A stretch of DNA of 64,000 nucleotides from Photobacterium gaetbulicola Gung47 (GCA_000940995.1 CP005974.1:806001-870000), one strand, 5' to 3'. Positions 1 to 8,333 are shown, numbered from the stretch's first letter. Numbers and translations are program-made. The notes: generated by a model from the sequence alone, not told the origin.

Positions 1-181
1 CCGAATAGCGGCTGCGCTGGATTTTGTAAGTACTGGCCACGTCCGGGGTCAGGAAGGTCGACGGAAAACTGGAATAGTGGACTTCCAAATTACCAATATT
101 CTTGAACTGCTCGGCCTGAACCGCAAAGCTGGTGCTCAGGCTGGCGACAAGCAGGGCAAACAGGCTAAATAGACGAGTCAT
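1..181 (-). CDS. DUF4426 family periplasmic protein (3' part cut by window edge)
   Basis: Only the N-terminal 60 residues lie in the window. The start is MTRLFSLFALLVASLSTS, a hydrophobic signal peptide of about 23 residues ending in VQA before EQFKNIG. The following residues, including a SSFPSTFLTPDVAS stretch, look like the start of the DUF4426 domain, a periplasmic family of unknown function found beside proC, yggT and yggU in Vibrio. It lies downstream of yggU on the same strand, but a hairpin with a T tract separates the two, so it may have its own promoter. Recognition is from memory of the family; function is unknown. Confidence 0.7.
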   Translation of the reverse strand, partial: MTRLFSLFALLVASLSTSFAVQAEQFKNIGNLEVHYSSFPSTFLTPDVASTYKIQRSRYS

Positions 182-290
182 TTTATTATCCTTCTATACG
201 CACTGGGTGAGGGATTATCCCTTTACCGATAGTGGTATTGCTTAGTTCCATTATAGTTGTGACCATTGAGTCATGAAAAAGACCCTGATG

Positions 291-323
291 AAAAACAGCC
301 CGGCGTCATAGTGGCGCCGGGCT
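291..323 (-). terminator. Rho-independent terminator after yggU
   Basis: On the minus strand a GC-rich stem (AGCCCGGCG paired with CGCCGGGCT) with a short loop is followed by GTTTTT. It lies 16 bases past the yggU stop and would end the proC-yggT-yggU transcript before the DUF4426 gene. Confidence 0.7.
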
Positions 324-338
324 GGTTATGGCTGTCGG

Positions 339-632
339 TTACAGCAGAGCCTGGATCGGCTCGGGTATTGCCTTGGGAGCGGTGATACGCACTTGTTTGT
401 GGCGTCCCAGCTCTCCTTTTTCGATATCAACCTGGCCCTTGGCGACCTTGAACTGTTTGGACAGGTACTTGGTCAAGTGGGCGTTGGCTTTGCCATCTAC
501 CGGCGGGGCGGTGATCGCGACTTTGACTTCATCGCCATGCAGGCCAACCAGTTGGTCGCGGCTGGCCTTGGACTGGATATAGAGCCGCAGGATCAAATCG
601 TCACCGTCGAGGTAGGCAGCCTGTTGGCTCAT
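339..632 (-). CDS. yggU: YggU family protein (DUF167)
   Basis: A 97-residue protein of the DUF167/YggU family, small soluble proteins of unknown biochemical role. The family signature is visible as ITAPPVDGKANAHLTKYLSK (about residues 40-59), followed by a VDIEKGELGRHKQVRI segment. The length is normal. Its ATG overlaps the yggT stop by 4 bases, so translation of the two is probably coupled, and proC lies just upstream on the same strand. This proC-yggT-yggU order is common in gammaproteobacteria. Confidence 0.88.
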   Translation of the reverse strand: MSQQAAYLDGDDLILRLYIQSKASRDQLVGLHGDEVKVAITAPPVDGKANAHLTKYLSKQFKVAKGQVDIEKGELGRHKQVRITAPKAIPEPIQALL

Positions 633-1183
633 AGTTGGTACCAGATTGGACCCACGAAATCACCGATCAGGAAGTTGGCGAACTGCAGGCCGATAAACAG
701 TACCAATACACTCAGATCCAAGCCGCCCATTGCCGGAATAATACGGCGGATTGGGGCTGTCATCGGCTCGGTTAGCTGGTGCATCACGTATTCGACCGGG
801 CTGCGGCCCTGGCTGACCCAGCTTAGGATCGCACGAAGCAGCAGTACCCAGAACAGCAGGCCGCCAGCAGCTTTAAGCAGCGACAGGGCACCAATCCAGA
901 AGTATTCCGGAGTGAACATGAAGCCACCACCCAACACCAGCTGCAAGATAACAAATTTACCCATGCTCAGGACGTAGGCGAACAGCAGCGTTGCTACATC
1001 CAGTGAACCGATGGACGGGATAAGGCGGCGCAGTGGGCCAACCACCGGCTGGGTTGCCTTGACGATAAACTGTGAAAACGGATTGTAGAAATCGGCACGC
1101 GCCCACTGGAGCCAGATGCGCAGCAGCACGACCATAATGTAGAGATCAAATAGGGTACTGACTAGAAAACCAATTGAGTTCAT
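629..1183 (-). CDS. yggT: YggT family integral membrane protein
   Basis: A 184-residue membrane protein with two tandem YGGT units. Each unit has two hydrophobic segments around an RxxIPxxGxLD motif: one ends in RRLIPSIGSLD (about residue 52-62), the other in RRIIPAMGGLD (about 145-155). The family has been linked to osmotic or ion homeostasis and membrane integrity, but no firm activity is known. It lies 9 bases downstream of proC and overlaps yggU by 4 bases, so the three genes form one minus-strand operon. Confidence 0.9.
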   Translation of the reverse strand: MNSIGFLVSTLFDLYIMVVLLRIWLQWARADFYNPFSQFIVKATQPVVGPLRRLIPSIGSLDVATLLFAYVLSMGKFVILQLVLGGGFMFTPEYFWIGALSLLKAAGGLLFWVLLLRAILSWVSQGRSPVEYVMHQLTEPMTAPIRRIIPAMGGLDLSVLVLFIGLQFANFLIGDFVGPIWYQL

Positions 1184-1192
1184 ATACTAACC

Positions 1193-2011
1193 TTAAAATA
1201 ATTTTTCCATTTCTTCAGCGCGGGAAACGGCAGCACGCATTGCTTTTGCTACGGTATCACTAAGTTGGCACTCGTTGAAAGTGCGGATTGCCTCGGCGGT
1301 CGTGCCACCTTTTGATGTCACCTGGGCTCGCAGGGTGGCCAAGTCGGTATCCGGATTGGCCACTACCATTTCCGCCGCACCGAGCGCCGACTGCTGCACC
1401 AGCTTACGGGCTTGCTCAGTGCTAAAGCCTTGTTTGATAGCTTCTTCCTGCATCGCTTCCATGAACAGGAAGAAATAGGCAGGGGCACTGCCTGCCGCTG
1501 CAATAATACTGTTTATGCCTGACTCTTGCTCGACCCAGCATACCTCGCCGACAGCCTGCATTAAGCTTTCAGCAAATTGGCGGTCGTTAGGGTTAAGAGC
1601 GCTGGATGCATAAAGGCCGCTCATGCCCTTGCCGATCAGCGATGGGGTATTGGGCATCACGCGCACCAGGTTCAAGTTGGTGGCCAGCATCTCATTCAAT
1701 CGCTCGGCACCGATCCCGGCGGCAATGGAAATCACCAGTTTGCCGGAGAAGTCGAGGATCTGCAGCGGGCGGCAGACTTCTTCCATCAGTTGAGGCTTCA
1801 CCGCCAGGACAATGACATCGGCATCCGAGGCGGCGCTCAGGTTATTGTCGGTGGTGTGAATTCCGTAATCACGGGCCAGCGGCTCTCGACGGGCTGGGCT
1901 TGGTGCTGTAGCGGTGATTTTGTCTGGCGCATAGCCGCTGGCCACAAGGCCGGCGATGATAGAGCGGGCCATGTTACCGGCACCAATGAAGGCAATCGAG
2001 CGTTGTTCCAT
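1193..2011 (-). CDS. proC: Pyrroline-5-carboxylate reductase
   Basis: Catalyses the last step of proline synthesis, NAD(P)H-dependent reduction of 1-pyrroline-5-carboxylate, in the cytoplasm. The 272 residues have an N-terminal dinucleotide-binding motif FIGAGNMARSIIAG (8-21), the AVKPQ segment typical of ProC, and the C-terminal helical domain with GSAPAYFFLFMEA and the signature SKGGTTAEAI (about 233-242). Length matches the family. It is the first gene of proC-yggT-yggU. yggS ends 114 bases upstream on the same strand. Confidence 0.96.
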   Translation of the reverse strand: MEQRSIAFIGAGNMARSIIAGLVASGYAPDKITATAPSPARREPLARDYGIHTTDNNLSAASDADVIVLAVKPQLMEEVCRPLQILDFSGKLVISIAAGIGAERLNEMLATNLNLVRVMPNTPSLIGKGMSGLYASSALNPNDRQFAESLMQAVGEVCWVEQESGINSIIAAAGSAPAYFFLFMEAMQEEAIKQGFSTEQARKLVQQSALGAAEMVVANPDTDLATLRAQVTSKGGTTAEAIRTFNECQLSDTVAKAMRAAVSRAEEMEKLF

Positions 2012-2086
2012 GTTACATCCTCTGTGTTTTCAAGGCCGGGAGGGACAGAGACGTCCTTCCTAGACGTTAAAAGTATGAGGCCATTA

Positions 2087-2118
2087 TATACCCAAGCAGC
2101 GCCGGGGTGCTGGGTATA
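2087..2118. repeat. Inverted repeat between yggS and proC
   Basis: TATACCCAAGCAGC and GCTGGGTATA-type arms face each other around a GC-rich loop in the 114-base gap between the yggS stop and the proC start. There is no clear T tract on either side, so it may be a processing or attenuation hairpin rather than a terminator. Role unknown. Confidence 0.4.
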
Positions 2119-2125
2119 ATTCGGC

Positions 2126-2836
2126 TTACTGTTTGGTTGAATAATCGCGGGCACCAAAAATCGCGGTACCGATCCGGACGATGGTACTGCCAGCGGCGAC
2201 GGCGGCATCGAGATCACCGCTCATCCCCATCGATAGGGTATCAAGCTGTGGGTGCTTGGCCTTGAGCTTGTTCATCGCCTCGGAAAGGCTGGAGAACGCT
2301 GCCAGCTGGCTGTCATAGTCATTGGCCTTTTGCGGAATAGACATCAGGCCGCGCAATACCAGGTTTGGCATCATTGCCACTTCGTCGGCCAGGGCGGCAA
2401 CGTCGTCGAAAGCCAATCCCGATTTGGAGTCTTCTCCGCTGGTGTTGACCTGAAGCAGGACATTGAGCGGGGGCATGTCGGCAGGGCGCTGCTCGCTCAG
2501 GCGGCGGGCTATCTTGGCGCGATCTACCGAGTGGACCCAGTCAAAGTGCTCGGCAATCGGGCGGGTTTTGTTGGACTGGATAGGGCCGATGAAATGCCAG
2601 CTTAATGCTGGAGCGGCACCTTGCTGGGCAAAGTACTGGATCTTCTCGACGCCTTCTTGAACATAGTTTTCGCCGAAAGCGCGATGGCCTGCGGCAATCG
2701 CTTCTTCGATGGCGGCGATAGGCTTGGTCTTGCTTACCGCAAGCAGTTGCACTGTTTCGGCATCTCTACCGCATTTTTCTGCAGCCAGGCCGATCTGGTT
2801 GATGACCTGTTCAATATTTTGCTTGATACTATTCAT
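2126..2836 (-). CDS. yggS: Pyridoxal phosphate homeostasis protein (YggS/PLPBP)
   Basis: A 236-residue single-domain PLP-binding protein with the fold of the alanine racemase barrel. The PLP lysine is in LLAVSKTKPIAAIE (Lys36). Further family motifs are GENYVQEGVEK, WHFIGPIQSNK and SMGMSGDLDAA near the C-terminus. It controls free PLP and the balance of amino and keto acids rather than catalysing a known reaction. It is transcribed away from pilT, with only 23 bases between its start and that of pilT, an arrangement conserved in vibrios and pseudomonads. Confidence 0.95.
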   Translation of the reverse strand: MNSIKQNIEQVINQIGLAAEKCGRDAETVQLLAVSKTKPIAAIEEAIAAGHRAFGENYVQEGVEKIQYFAQQGAAPALSWHFIGPIQSNKTRPIAEHFDWVHSVDRAKIARRLSEQRPADMPPLNVLLQVNTSGEDSKSGLAFDDVAALADEVAMMPNLVLRGLMSIPQKANDYDSQLAAFSSLSEAMNKLKAKHPQLDTLSMGMSGDLDAAVAAGSTIVRIGTAIFGARDYSTKQ

Positions 2837-2859
2837 AATTGATTCTGTGGGGAAAATTT

Positions 2860-3897
2860 ATGGATATCACCGAACTACTGGACTTTAGTGTAAAGCATAA
2901 CGCCTCTGATCTGCACCTTTCTGCAGGTGTTCCGCCAATGATCCGTGTTGATGGTGATGTGCGCAAGCTGAGCTTGCCGGCTCTTGAACACGGTGAAGTG
3001 CACCGTCTGGTATTCGATATAATGAATGACGCCCAGCGGCGGGAGTTCGAAGAGCGACTGGAAGTCGACTTTTCGTTCGAGTTGCCTGATGTCGGCCGCT
3101 TCCGTGTCAATGCCTTCAAGCAGGCGCGCGGCAGCGCGGCGGTATTTAGGACCATCCCGGTCAATATTCCAACCCTGGAGTCATTGGGGGTGCCTGATGT
3201 GTTCTATCAGATAGCCCAGTGCCAACGCGGCCTGGTGCTGGTGACCGGGGCTACGGGATCGGGTAAGTCCACCACCATTGCCGCGCTGGTGGATCACATC
3301 AACGAGAATTTCAACCGCCATATCCTGACCATCGAAGATCCGGTGGAGTTTGTCCATACCGGCAAGCGCTGCCTGATCAACCAGCGGGAGGTCCACCGCG
3401 ATACCCATAGCTTCCATAATGCCCTGCGCTCTTCGTTACGTGAAGATCCGGATGTGATTGTGGTTGGTGAGCTGCGTGACCGCGAAACAATCAGCTTGGC
3501 ACTGACGGCAGCAGAAACCGGGCATTTGGTGCTGGGTACCCTGCATACCAGCTCGGCGGCCAAGACCGTTGATAGGGTTATCGATGTATTTCCGGGCAAC
3601 GACAAGGCGATGGTGCGCTCGATGTTGTCGGAGTCGCTCCGCGCCGTGGTCTCGCAGAACCTGCTCAAGTGCACCAGTGGCGGCCGTATTGCGGCCCACG
3701 AGGTGATGATGGCAACCCCGGCGATCCGCAACCTGATCCGCGAAGATAAGGTGGCCCAGATGTTCTCGATGATCCAGACCGGCTCGGCGATGGGGATGCA
3801 GACCATGGAGCAGAGCGTCAAGATGCTGGTAGCCCAAGGGCTGGTTGATGCCGAAGAAGGCCGCCGGGTGGTTGATTCTGGCTTGTCGCAATTTTAG
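2860..3897 (+). CDS. pilT: Type IV pilus retraction ATPase PilT
   Basis: A 345-residue hexameric ATPase that powers retraction of type IV pili at the inner membrane (twitching, DNA uptake). Visible motifs are Walker A GATGSGKST (130-138), the Asp box TIEDPVEFVH (158-167), Walker B DVIVVGELRD (198-207), a His box GTLHTSSA, and the PilT-specific AIRNLIRE motif (288-295). The ATG at 2860 gives the usual N-terminus MDITELL; an in-frame TTG at 2839 would only add seven unconserved residues. pilU follows after 15 bases, making a pilT-pilU operon. Confidence 0.96.
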   Translation: MDITELLDFSVKHNASDLHLSAGVPPMIRVDGDVRKLSLPALEHGEVHRLVFDIMNDAQRREFEERLEVDFSFELPDVGRFRVNAFKQARGSAAVFRTIPVNIPTLESLGVPDVFYQIAQCQRGLVLVTGATGSGKSTTIAALVDHINENFNRHILTIEDPVEFVHTGKRCLINQREVHRDTHSFHNALRSSLREDPDVIVVGELRDRETISLALTAAETGHLVLGTLHTSSAAKTVDRVIDVFPGNDKAMVRSMLSESLRAVVSQNLLKCTSGGRIAAHEVMMATPAIRNLIREDKVAQMFSMIQTGSAMGMQTMEQSVKMLVAQGLVDAEEGRRVVDSGLSQF

Positions 3898-3912
3898 TGG
3901 GGAATAATAGCA

Positions 3913-5019
3913 ATGACTTTGCAACACGCTCTCAACGAAATGGTCAGCCGCAAGGCGTCGGATCTCTACATTACTGTCGACTCTCCTTGCCTGCTGCGCA
4001 TTGATGGCAACCTCCATCCGCTCGGCGAGACGCTTGATCTGCAGGCGGTCGAGCAGATGGTTAGCGAAGCGATGGACACCGGGCTGGAAGCGGAGTACCG
4101 CGCCAGCAAGGAAGCCAATTTTGCCCTGGTGAGGGGGGAGTATCGCTTCCGGATCAGTGCGTTCTGGCAGCGGGAGCTGCCGGGAATGGTGATCCGCCGC
4201 ATTGAAACCGAGATCCCGGATATCTTCTCGCTCAATCTGCCGATGGACATGCAGAAGATGGCGCTGGCCAAACGCGGGCTGGTGCTGGTGGTGGGGGCGA
4301 CCGGTTCGGGTAAGTCGACCTCAATGGCGGCGATGACCGGATACCGCAACGCCAATCGTAGCGGCCATATCCTGACTGTCGAAGATCCGATTGAGTTTGT
4401 CCACAAGCACAACAAGTGTATCGTCACCCAGCGCGAAGTGGGGCTGGATACCGAAAGCTACGAAGTTGCGCTGAAGAACTCCCTGCGCCAGGCGCCGGAT
4501 ATGATCCTGATCGGCGAGATCCGCACGCCCGAGACCATGGAGTATGCGATGAACTTCGCCGAGACCGGCCACCTGTGCATGGCCACGCTGCACGCCAACA
4601 ATGCCAATCAGGCGCTGGAGCGGATCCTTCATCTGGTCCCGAAAGAGCGGCGCGAGCAGTTCCTGTTCGATCTGTCGCTGAACCTCAAGTGCATTCTGGC
4701 CCAGCAGTTGATCCCCGATGCCCACGGTGTCGGTAGGCATGGCGCCTTTGAGCTGTTGATCAACACCCCGCGGGTGGCCGATCTGATCCGCCGTGGTGAG
4801 CTGCATGAAATCAAAGAGGCAATGGCCAAGTCGAACGAGTCGGGCATGATGACCTTCGACCAGTCGCTCTATGAGCTCTACAGCGCCGGTAAGATCACCG
4901 AGCAAGATGCCTTGCACCATGCCGACTCGGCCAATGATCTGCGCCTGATGATCAAAGTCGGCAGCAAGAGCCAGCTTAGCAACAGTTCGCTGTCTGGAGT
5001 GACGGTAGATATGGGGTAG
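3913..5019 (+). CDS. pilU: Type IV pilus retraction ATPase PilU
   Basis: A 368-residue paralogue of PilT that helps PilT retract pili under load. Motifs: Walker A GATGSGKST (128-136), TVEDPIEFVHKHNK (155-168), Walker B DMILIGEIR (196-204) and GHLCMATLHANNANQ. The C-terminal extension after about residue 345 is typical of PilU. The gene starts 15 bases after pilT with GGGGAAT as a plausible ribosome site. A strong hairpin terminator follows. No pilin or assembly genes are nearby, as usual for this locus. Confidence 0.95.
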   Translation: MTLQHALNEMVSRKASDLYITVDSPCLLRIDGNLHPLGETLDLQAVEQMVSEAMDTGLEAEYRASKEANFALVRGEYRFRISAFWQRELPGMVIRRIETEIPDIFSLNLPMDMQKMALAKRGLVLVVGATGSGKSTSMAAMTGYRNANRSGHILTVEDPIEFVHKHNKCIVTQREVGLDTESYEVALKNSLRQAPDMILIGEIRTPETMEYAMNFAETGHLCMATLHANNANQALERILHLVPKERREQFLFDLSLNLKCILAQQLIPDAHGVGRHGAFELLINTPRVADLIRRGELHEIKEAMAKSNESGMMTFDQSLYELYSAGKITEQDALHHADSANDLRLMIKVGSKSQLSNSSLSGVTVDMG

Positions 5020-5046
5020 ATCAACCGATCTGCCAGCGGTAAACCA

Positions 5047-5083
5047 AAAGCATTAGGGTTGCTATGATCCTAATGCTTTTTTT
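5047..5083 (+). terminator. Terminator after pilU
   Basis: The arms AAGCATTAGG and CCTAATGCTT form a perfect 10-bp stem with an 11-base loop followed by TTTTTTT, 28 bases after the pilU stop. Confidence 0.85.
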
Positions 5084-5320
5084 GTTGATCGTTTTTTCTA
5101 AGGTATTGAAATTAAACAGAATGAAAAATAGCAGGGATATAAGTGTACAGCGATATGAGCTTTTGGGTTTAAATAGTCCAAAAGCTGTACAAGCTGATCG
5201 CCCCTTGAGCTTTGTGGGCCAGATAGCGGCAATGATTCATGATCTTGGTCGGTGATCGCTTTGGGCTGTAAATATAGGAAAAAGCTGTACAGGTGAGAAG
5301 GGGAAGAGCGTGGTGGAAAA
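5084..5320. other. Non-coding stretch with repeated AGCTGTAC words
   Basis: No convincing gene is seen between the pilU terminator and the ruvX end. An inverted repeat AGCTTTTGG / CCAAAAGCT (5158-5186) is flanked outside by GTACAGC and GTAC. The word AAAAGCTGTACA recurs at about 5179 and 5280. A 63-codon open frame from 5064 starts inside the terminator and has no recognisable content, so it is not called. Confidence 0.5.
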
Positions 5321-5368
5321 GCCTAGGTTCTAGGTTCTAGGAGCTAGAACCCAGGCTCTGGTTTTTTT
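5321..5368. terminator. Bidirectional terminator between pilU and ruvX, built from an octamer repeat
   Basis: GCCTAGGTTCTA pairs with TAGAACCCAGGC with one mispair. The loop repeats GGTTCTAG, and TTTTTTT follows on the plus strand. Read on the minus strand the stem is followed by CTTTT. It sits between the convergent pilU and ruvX genes and so could terminate both. The internal GGTTCTAG unit resembles the 8-bp repeats elsewhere in this window. Confidence 0.65.
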
Positions 5369-5795
5369 ACCCGTACTGCTGCTCGAACCAGCTCTCGAGG
5401 ATAACCACGGCGGACTGCGAGTCGATATTGCCTTTGCTGAGGTTGCGGTAGCCGCCACGCTCGAACAGTTCGGTGCGGGCTTCGGCGGTGCTGAGACGCT
5501 CGTCATGCAGCTCCACCTGGCAGCCGAAGCGGCCGTGGAGGCGGTTGGCAAACTTCTTGGCTCTAGGGGTGATGGCCTCAAGCTCGCCACCCTGCATATC
5601 AAGCGGCAGGCCGACAACCACCAAGTCAGGCTGCCATTCTTCGAGGATTTTCTCTATGTCATCCCAGTTAGGGATCCCATCTCGCGCCCTCAGGGCGGCT
5701 AGCGGGTTGGCGGTGCCGGTCAGCTCTTGGCCGATGGCGACACCGATACTTTTCGTACCGTAATCAAAAGCGAGTACGCTGCGAGATTGACTCAT
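5367..5795 (-). CDS. ruvX: Putative pre-16S rRNA nuclease / Holliday junction resolvase-like YqgF
   Basis: A 142-residue RNase H-fold protein. The family motif is the N-terminal FDYGTKSIGVA (10-20, catalytic Asp11), followed by VVGLPLDMQGGE and the acidic DERLSTAEA motif in the middle and DSQSAVVILESW near the end. The family is needed for 16S rRNA 5' end maturation and was first proposed as a resolvase. The start overlaps the yqgE stop by 4 bases (ATGA), the conserved yqgE-yqgF pair. Length is normal. Confidence 0.95.
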   Translation of the reverse strand: MSQSRSVLAFDYGTKSIGVAIGQELTGTANPLAALRARDGIPNWDDIEKILEEWQPDLVVVGLPLDMQGGELEAITPRAKKFANRLHGRFGCQVELHDERLSTAEARTELFERGGYRNLSKGNIDSQSAVVILESWFEQQYG

Positions 5796-6355
5796 GCGTG
5801 TCCTTGTTCTGTAGAGAGGTGGGCGGCACTGATGCCCAGTTGGGCAATGGCCTTGTTCCAGCGTTCGTTGACCGGGGTGTTGAACACCACGTCGGCATTG
5901 GCTTCTGTCGTCAGCCAGACATTTTCAATCAGCTCTTGCTCGAGTTGTCCGGCATCCCAGCCGGCGTAGCCGAGGGCGACGAGAAAGTTATCTGGTGATT
6001 CACTGGTACCGAGCAGCGAAAGGATATCCTTGGAGGTGGTGATCGAGACTTCGTCGGTGACGTCGATACTCGAGCTCAAGCGGCCAACTCGGTTATGCAA
6101 GACAAAACCGCGATCGGCAGACACCGGCCCGCCGTTGAACACCGGTTGTTCAAGGCTAGCGGGATCTCTGACGGGCAAATCGCGTTCAATCTCAATTTGA
6201 TCGAGCATATTGCCTACCGAAATTTCAATCGGCAAGTTAATGACAATGCCCATAGCCCCTTCGTCGTTGTGTTCGCAAATGTAGACGACACTCCCTTTGA
6301 AATTCGGATCTTGCATGCTGGGCATGGCTACCAGAAAGTGGTTAGTCAAGTTCAT
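5792..6355 (-). CDS. yqgE: YqgE/AlgH family protein
   Basis: A 187-residue protein of the UPF0301/AlgH family. It begins MNLTNHFLVAMPSMQDPNF and carries the family segments YICEHNDEGAMGIVINLP, VFNGGPVSADRGFVLH and ALGYAGWDAGQLEQEL. Molecular function is not established; in pseudomonads a member affects alginate gene expression. It overlaps ruvX by 4 bases and lies 145 bases downstream of gshB on the same strand. Confidence 0.93.
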   Translation of the reverse strand: MNLTNHFLVAMPSMQDPNFKGSVVYICEHNDEGAMGIVINLPIEISVGNMLDQIEIERDLPVRDPASLEQPVFNGGPVSADRGFVLHNRVGRLSSSIDVTDEVSITTSKDILSLLGTSESPDNFLVALGYAGWDAGQLEQELIENVWLTTEANADVVFNTPVNERWNKAIAQLGISAAHLSTEQGHA

Positions 6356-6443
6356 GGGAAGATACCTACAACCGATCGACTTACTTACAGTATGCCGACT
6401 AATTAACAGAATTGGTATTAAAGGGAGAGGATTTTAACTATTC

Positions 6444-6488
6444 ATGCAGCCTAACCAAATCCACTACGGGGAATAGATCAGGCTGCAT
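6444..6488. repeat. Inverted repeat between gshB and yqgE
   Basis: ATGCAGCCT (6444-6452) and AGGCTGCAT (6480-6488) are perfect 9-bp arms with a 27-base loop in the gap between gshB and yqgE. No T tract follows on the transcribed strand, so terminator function is doubtful. Confidence 0.4.
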
Positions 6489-6500
6489 TGAATTAGCGCA

Positions 6501-7448
6501 TTATGCGTTGATACGGCGCTCGATGGCATCCATCAGCTTGCCGGTGATAGAAATATCAAACGCAGCTTCGATTTCGCGGATACAGGTTGGGCTGGTGACA
6601 TTGATTTCAGTCAGCTTGTCGCCGATCACATCAAGTCCCACGAAGATCAGGCCTTTCTCCTTCAGTACCGGAGCGACTGTTTCTGCGATCTTGCGGTCGG
6701 TTTCGCTGATAGGGCGGGCTTCGCCGCGGCCGCCAGCGGCCAGGTTGCCACGGGTTTCCCCTTTGGCCGGAATTCGTGCCAGGCAGTAAGGCATCGGCTC
6801 GCCGTCCACCACCAGGATGCGCTTGTCACCGTTGCTGATATCTGGCACGAAAGTCTGTGCCATGCAGAAGTTCTGGCCGTGGTTGGTCAGGGTTTCGATG
6901 ATCACCGAGACGTTCGGATCGCCCTTCATGACACGGAAGATCGACGAGCCGCCCATGCCGTCAAGCGGCTTGAGGATCACATCGCCGTGCTTTTGGTGGA
7001 ACGCTCTGATCTTGTCGGCACTGCGGGTAACCACGGTAGTTGGGGTCAGATCAGGGAACCAAGCCGTGAACAGTTTCTCGTTGCAGTCTCGCAAGCTTTC
7101 TGGCTTGTTGACGATCAGCGCGCCTTCATCTTCGGCACGCTCGAGGATGTAAGTGGCATAAATATATTCGGTGTCGAAAGGCGGATCTTTACGCATCAAC
7201 ACGGCGTCTAGATCGGACAGCGCGATCTCCTGCTCGTTATGGAACTCGAACCAGCCGGTAGGATCTTCTTTCAGGCTAACGACACGGGTACGGGCCATGG
7301 CTTTGCCTTGTTCCAGTGACAGGTCGTTCATTTCCATGTAGTGGATTTCCCAACCACGGCGCTGGGCTTCCAGCATCATGGCAAAGCTGGAGTCTTTTTT
7401 GATGTTGATAGACTCGATAGGGTCCATCACGATACCCAGTTTGATCAT
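6501..7448 (-). CDS. gshB: Glutathione synthetase
   Basis: ATP-dependent ligase that joins glycine to gamma-glutamylcysteine, the second step of glutathione synthesis, in the cytoplasm. The 315 residues begin MIKLGIVMDPIESINIKKDSS, the standard GshB N-terminus. ATP-grasp elements are visible: VILKPLDGMGGSSIF (about 155-170), QTFVPDISNGDKRILVVDGE, a glycine-rich GNLAAGGRGEARP loop, and FVGLDVIGDKLTEINVTSPT near the C-terminus. Length equals the E. coli enzyme. It lies 33 bases downstream of rsmE on the same strand. Confidence 0.97.
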   Translation of the reverse strand: MIKLGIVMDPIESINIKKDSSFAMMLEAQRRGWEIHYMEMNDLSLEQGKAMARTRVVSLKEDPTGWFEFHNEQEIALSDLDAVLMRKDPPFDTEYIYATYILERAEDEGALIVNKPESLRDCNEKLFTAWFPDLTPTTVVTRSADKIRAFHQKHGDVILKPLDGMGGSSIFRVMKGDPNVSVIIETLTNHGQNFCMAQTFVPDISNGDKRILVVDGEPMPYCLARIPAKGETRGNLAAGGRGEARPISETDRKIAETVAPVLKEKGLIFVGLDVIGDKLTEINVTSPTCIREIEAAFDISITGKLMDAIERRINA

Positions 7449-7481
7449 TGCTTTCTCCTAATTTATTCCCTTGGGTGAGCG

Positions 7482-8213
7482 TTAGCCTAGATCGCCGAAG
7501 CGGACTTGCAGGGCTGTGATTGCTGTCATCGCGGCAGTCTCGGTACGGAGAACACGCGGGCCAAGCAGGATTTCGTCGAATTTGTACTGTTCGGTCATGC
7601 TGATCTCTTCAGCAGATAGGCCCCCCTCCGGACCAATCAGCAGCCGGACCTTGCTGACAGGTGCCGGCAGGGTGTTGATCGAGTAGTTGGCACGCGGGTG
7701 CAGGTTGAGCTTGAGGCCATCGTATTGCTCGGCGCACCAATCTTCCAGTTTCATGATCGGGCGAATTTCTGGCACCGTGTTACGGCCGCATTGCTCGCAG
7801 GCGCTGATGGCGATCTTCTGCCACTGCTGCAGTTTCTTCTCGAAACGCTCAGCATTGAGCTTTACTCCACAGCGTTCGGAAATCAGTGGCGTAATGGTGT
7901 TAACGCCAAGCTCAACCGATTTCTGGATGGTAAATTCCATCTTCTCACCACGAGAAACCACCTGGCCTAGGTGGATATCCAATGGGGATTCGACACTGTT
8001 TTCATTACGTGCCTGGATCTCCACTTCCACATTTTTCTTGCTGGCATTGGTGATCACTGCCGGGAACTCAGCATTGCTGCCGTCAAAAAGCAGGACTTCC
8101 TGGCCAGCCTGCATGCGCATAACACGGCCGACATGGTTGGCGGCCTCTTCGCTGAGCATAATGGTTCCAGAGCTTGGCAATAACTCCGGGTGGTAAATTC
8201 GTGGGATTCTCAT
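7482..8213 (-). CDS. rsmE: 16S rRNA (uracil-1498-N3)-methyltransferase
   Basis: A 243-residue SPOUT-class methyltransferase that modifies U1498 of 16S rRNA with SAM. It starts MRIPRIYHPELL. The PUA-like N-terminal domain is followed by the trefoil-knot core with SERCGVKLN, EQCGRNTVPEI, LLIGPEGGLSAEEI (about 190-203) and the C-terminal LGPRVLRTETAAMTAI knot. All family signatures are intact. It precedes gshB on the same strand. In Vibrio cholerae and E. coli endA normally lies between rsmE and sprT; no such gene is present here. Confidence 0.95.
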   Translation of the reverse strand: MRIPRIYHPELLPSSGTIMLSEEAANHVGRVMRMQAGQEVLLFDGSNAEFPAVITNASKKNVEVEIQARNENSVESPLDIHLGQVVSRGEKMEFTIQKSVELGVNTITPLISERCGVKLNAERFEKKLQQWQKIAISACEQCGRNTVPEIRPIMKLEDWCAEQYDGLKLNLHPRANYSINTLPAPVSKVRLLIGPEGGLSAEEISMTEQYKFDEILLGPRVLRTETAAMTAITALQVRFGDLG

Positions 8214-8333
8214 GGCTATCTCGTAACCCGTTGGTTGTCATCTGGCTGCATTATATCAACTCTCCAGCTGATTGCAGGCGGTTGGTAATTAGATGGACGC
8301 TGGATAGACGAAAAACAAGGGCAAGAGGGAAAT

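Noticed and set aside
393..977. 194-codon plus-strand frame across yggU and yggT
   Set aside because: Both minus-strand genes are clear family members that overlap by 4 bases; the plus-strand frame has no motif.
5064..5255. 63-codon frame after pilU
   Set aside because: It starts inside the pilU terminator, has no ribosome site and no recognisable sequence.
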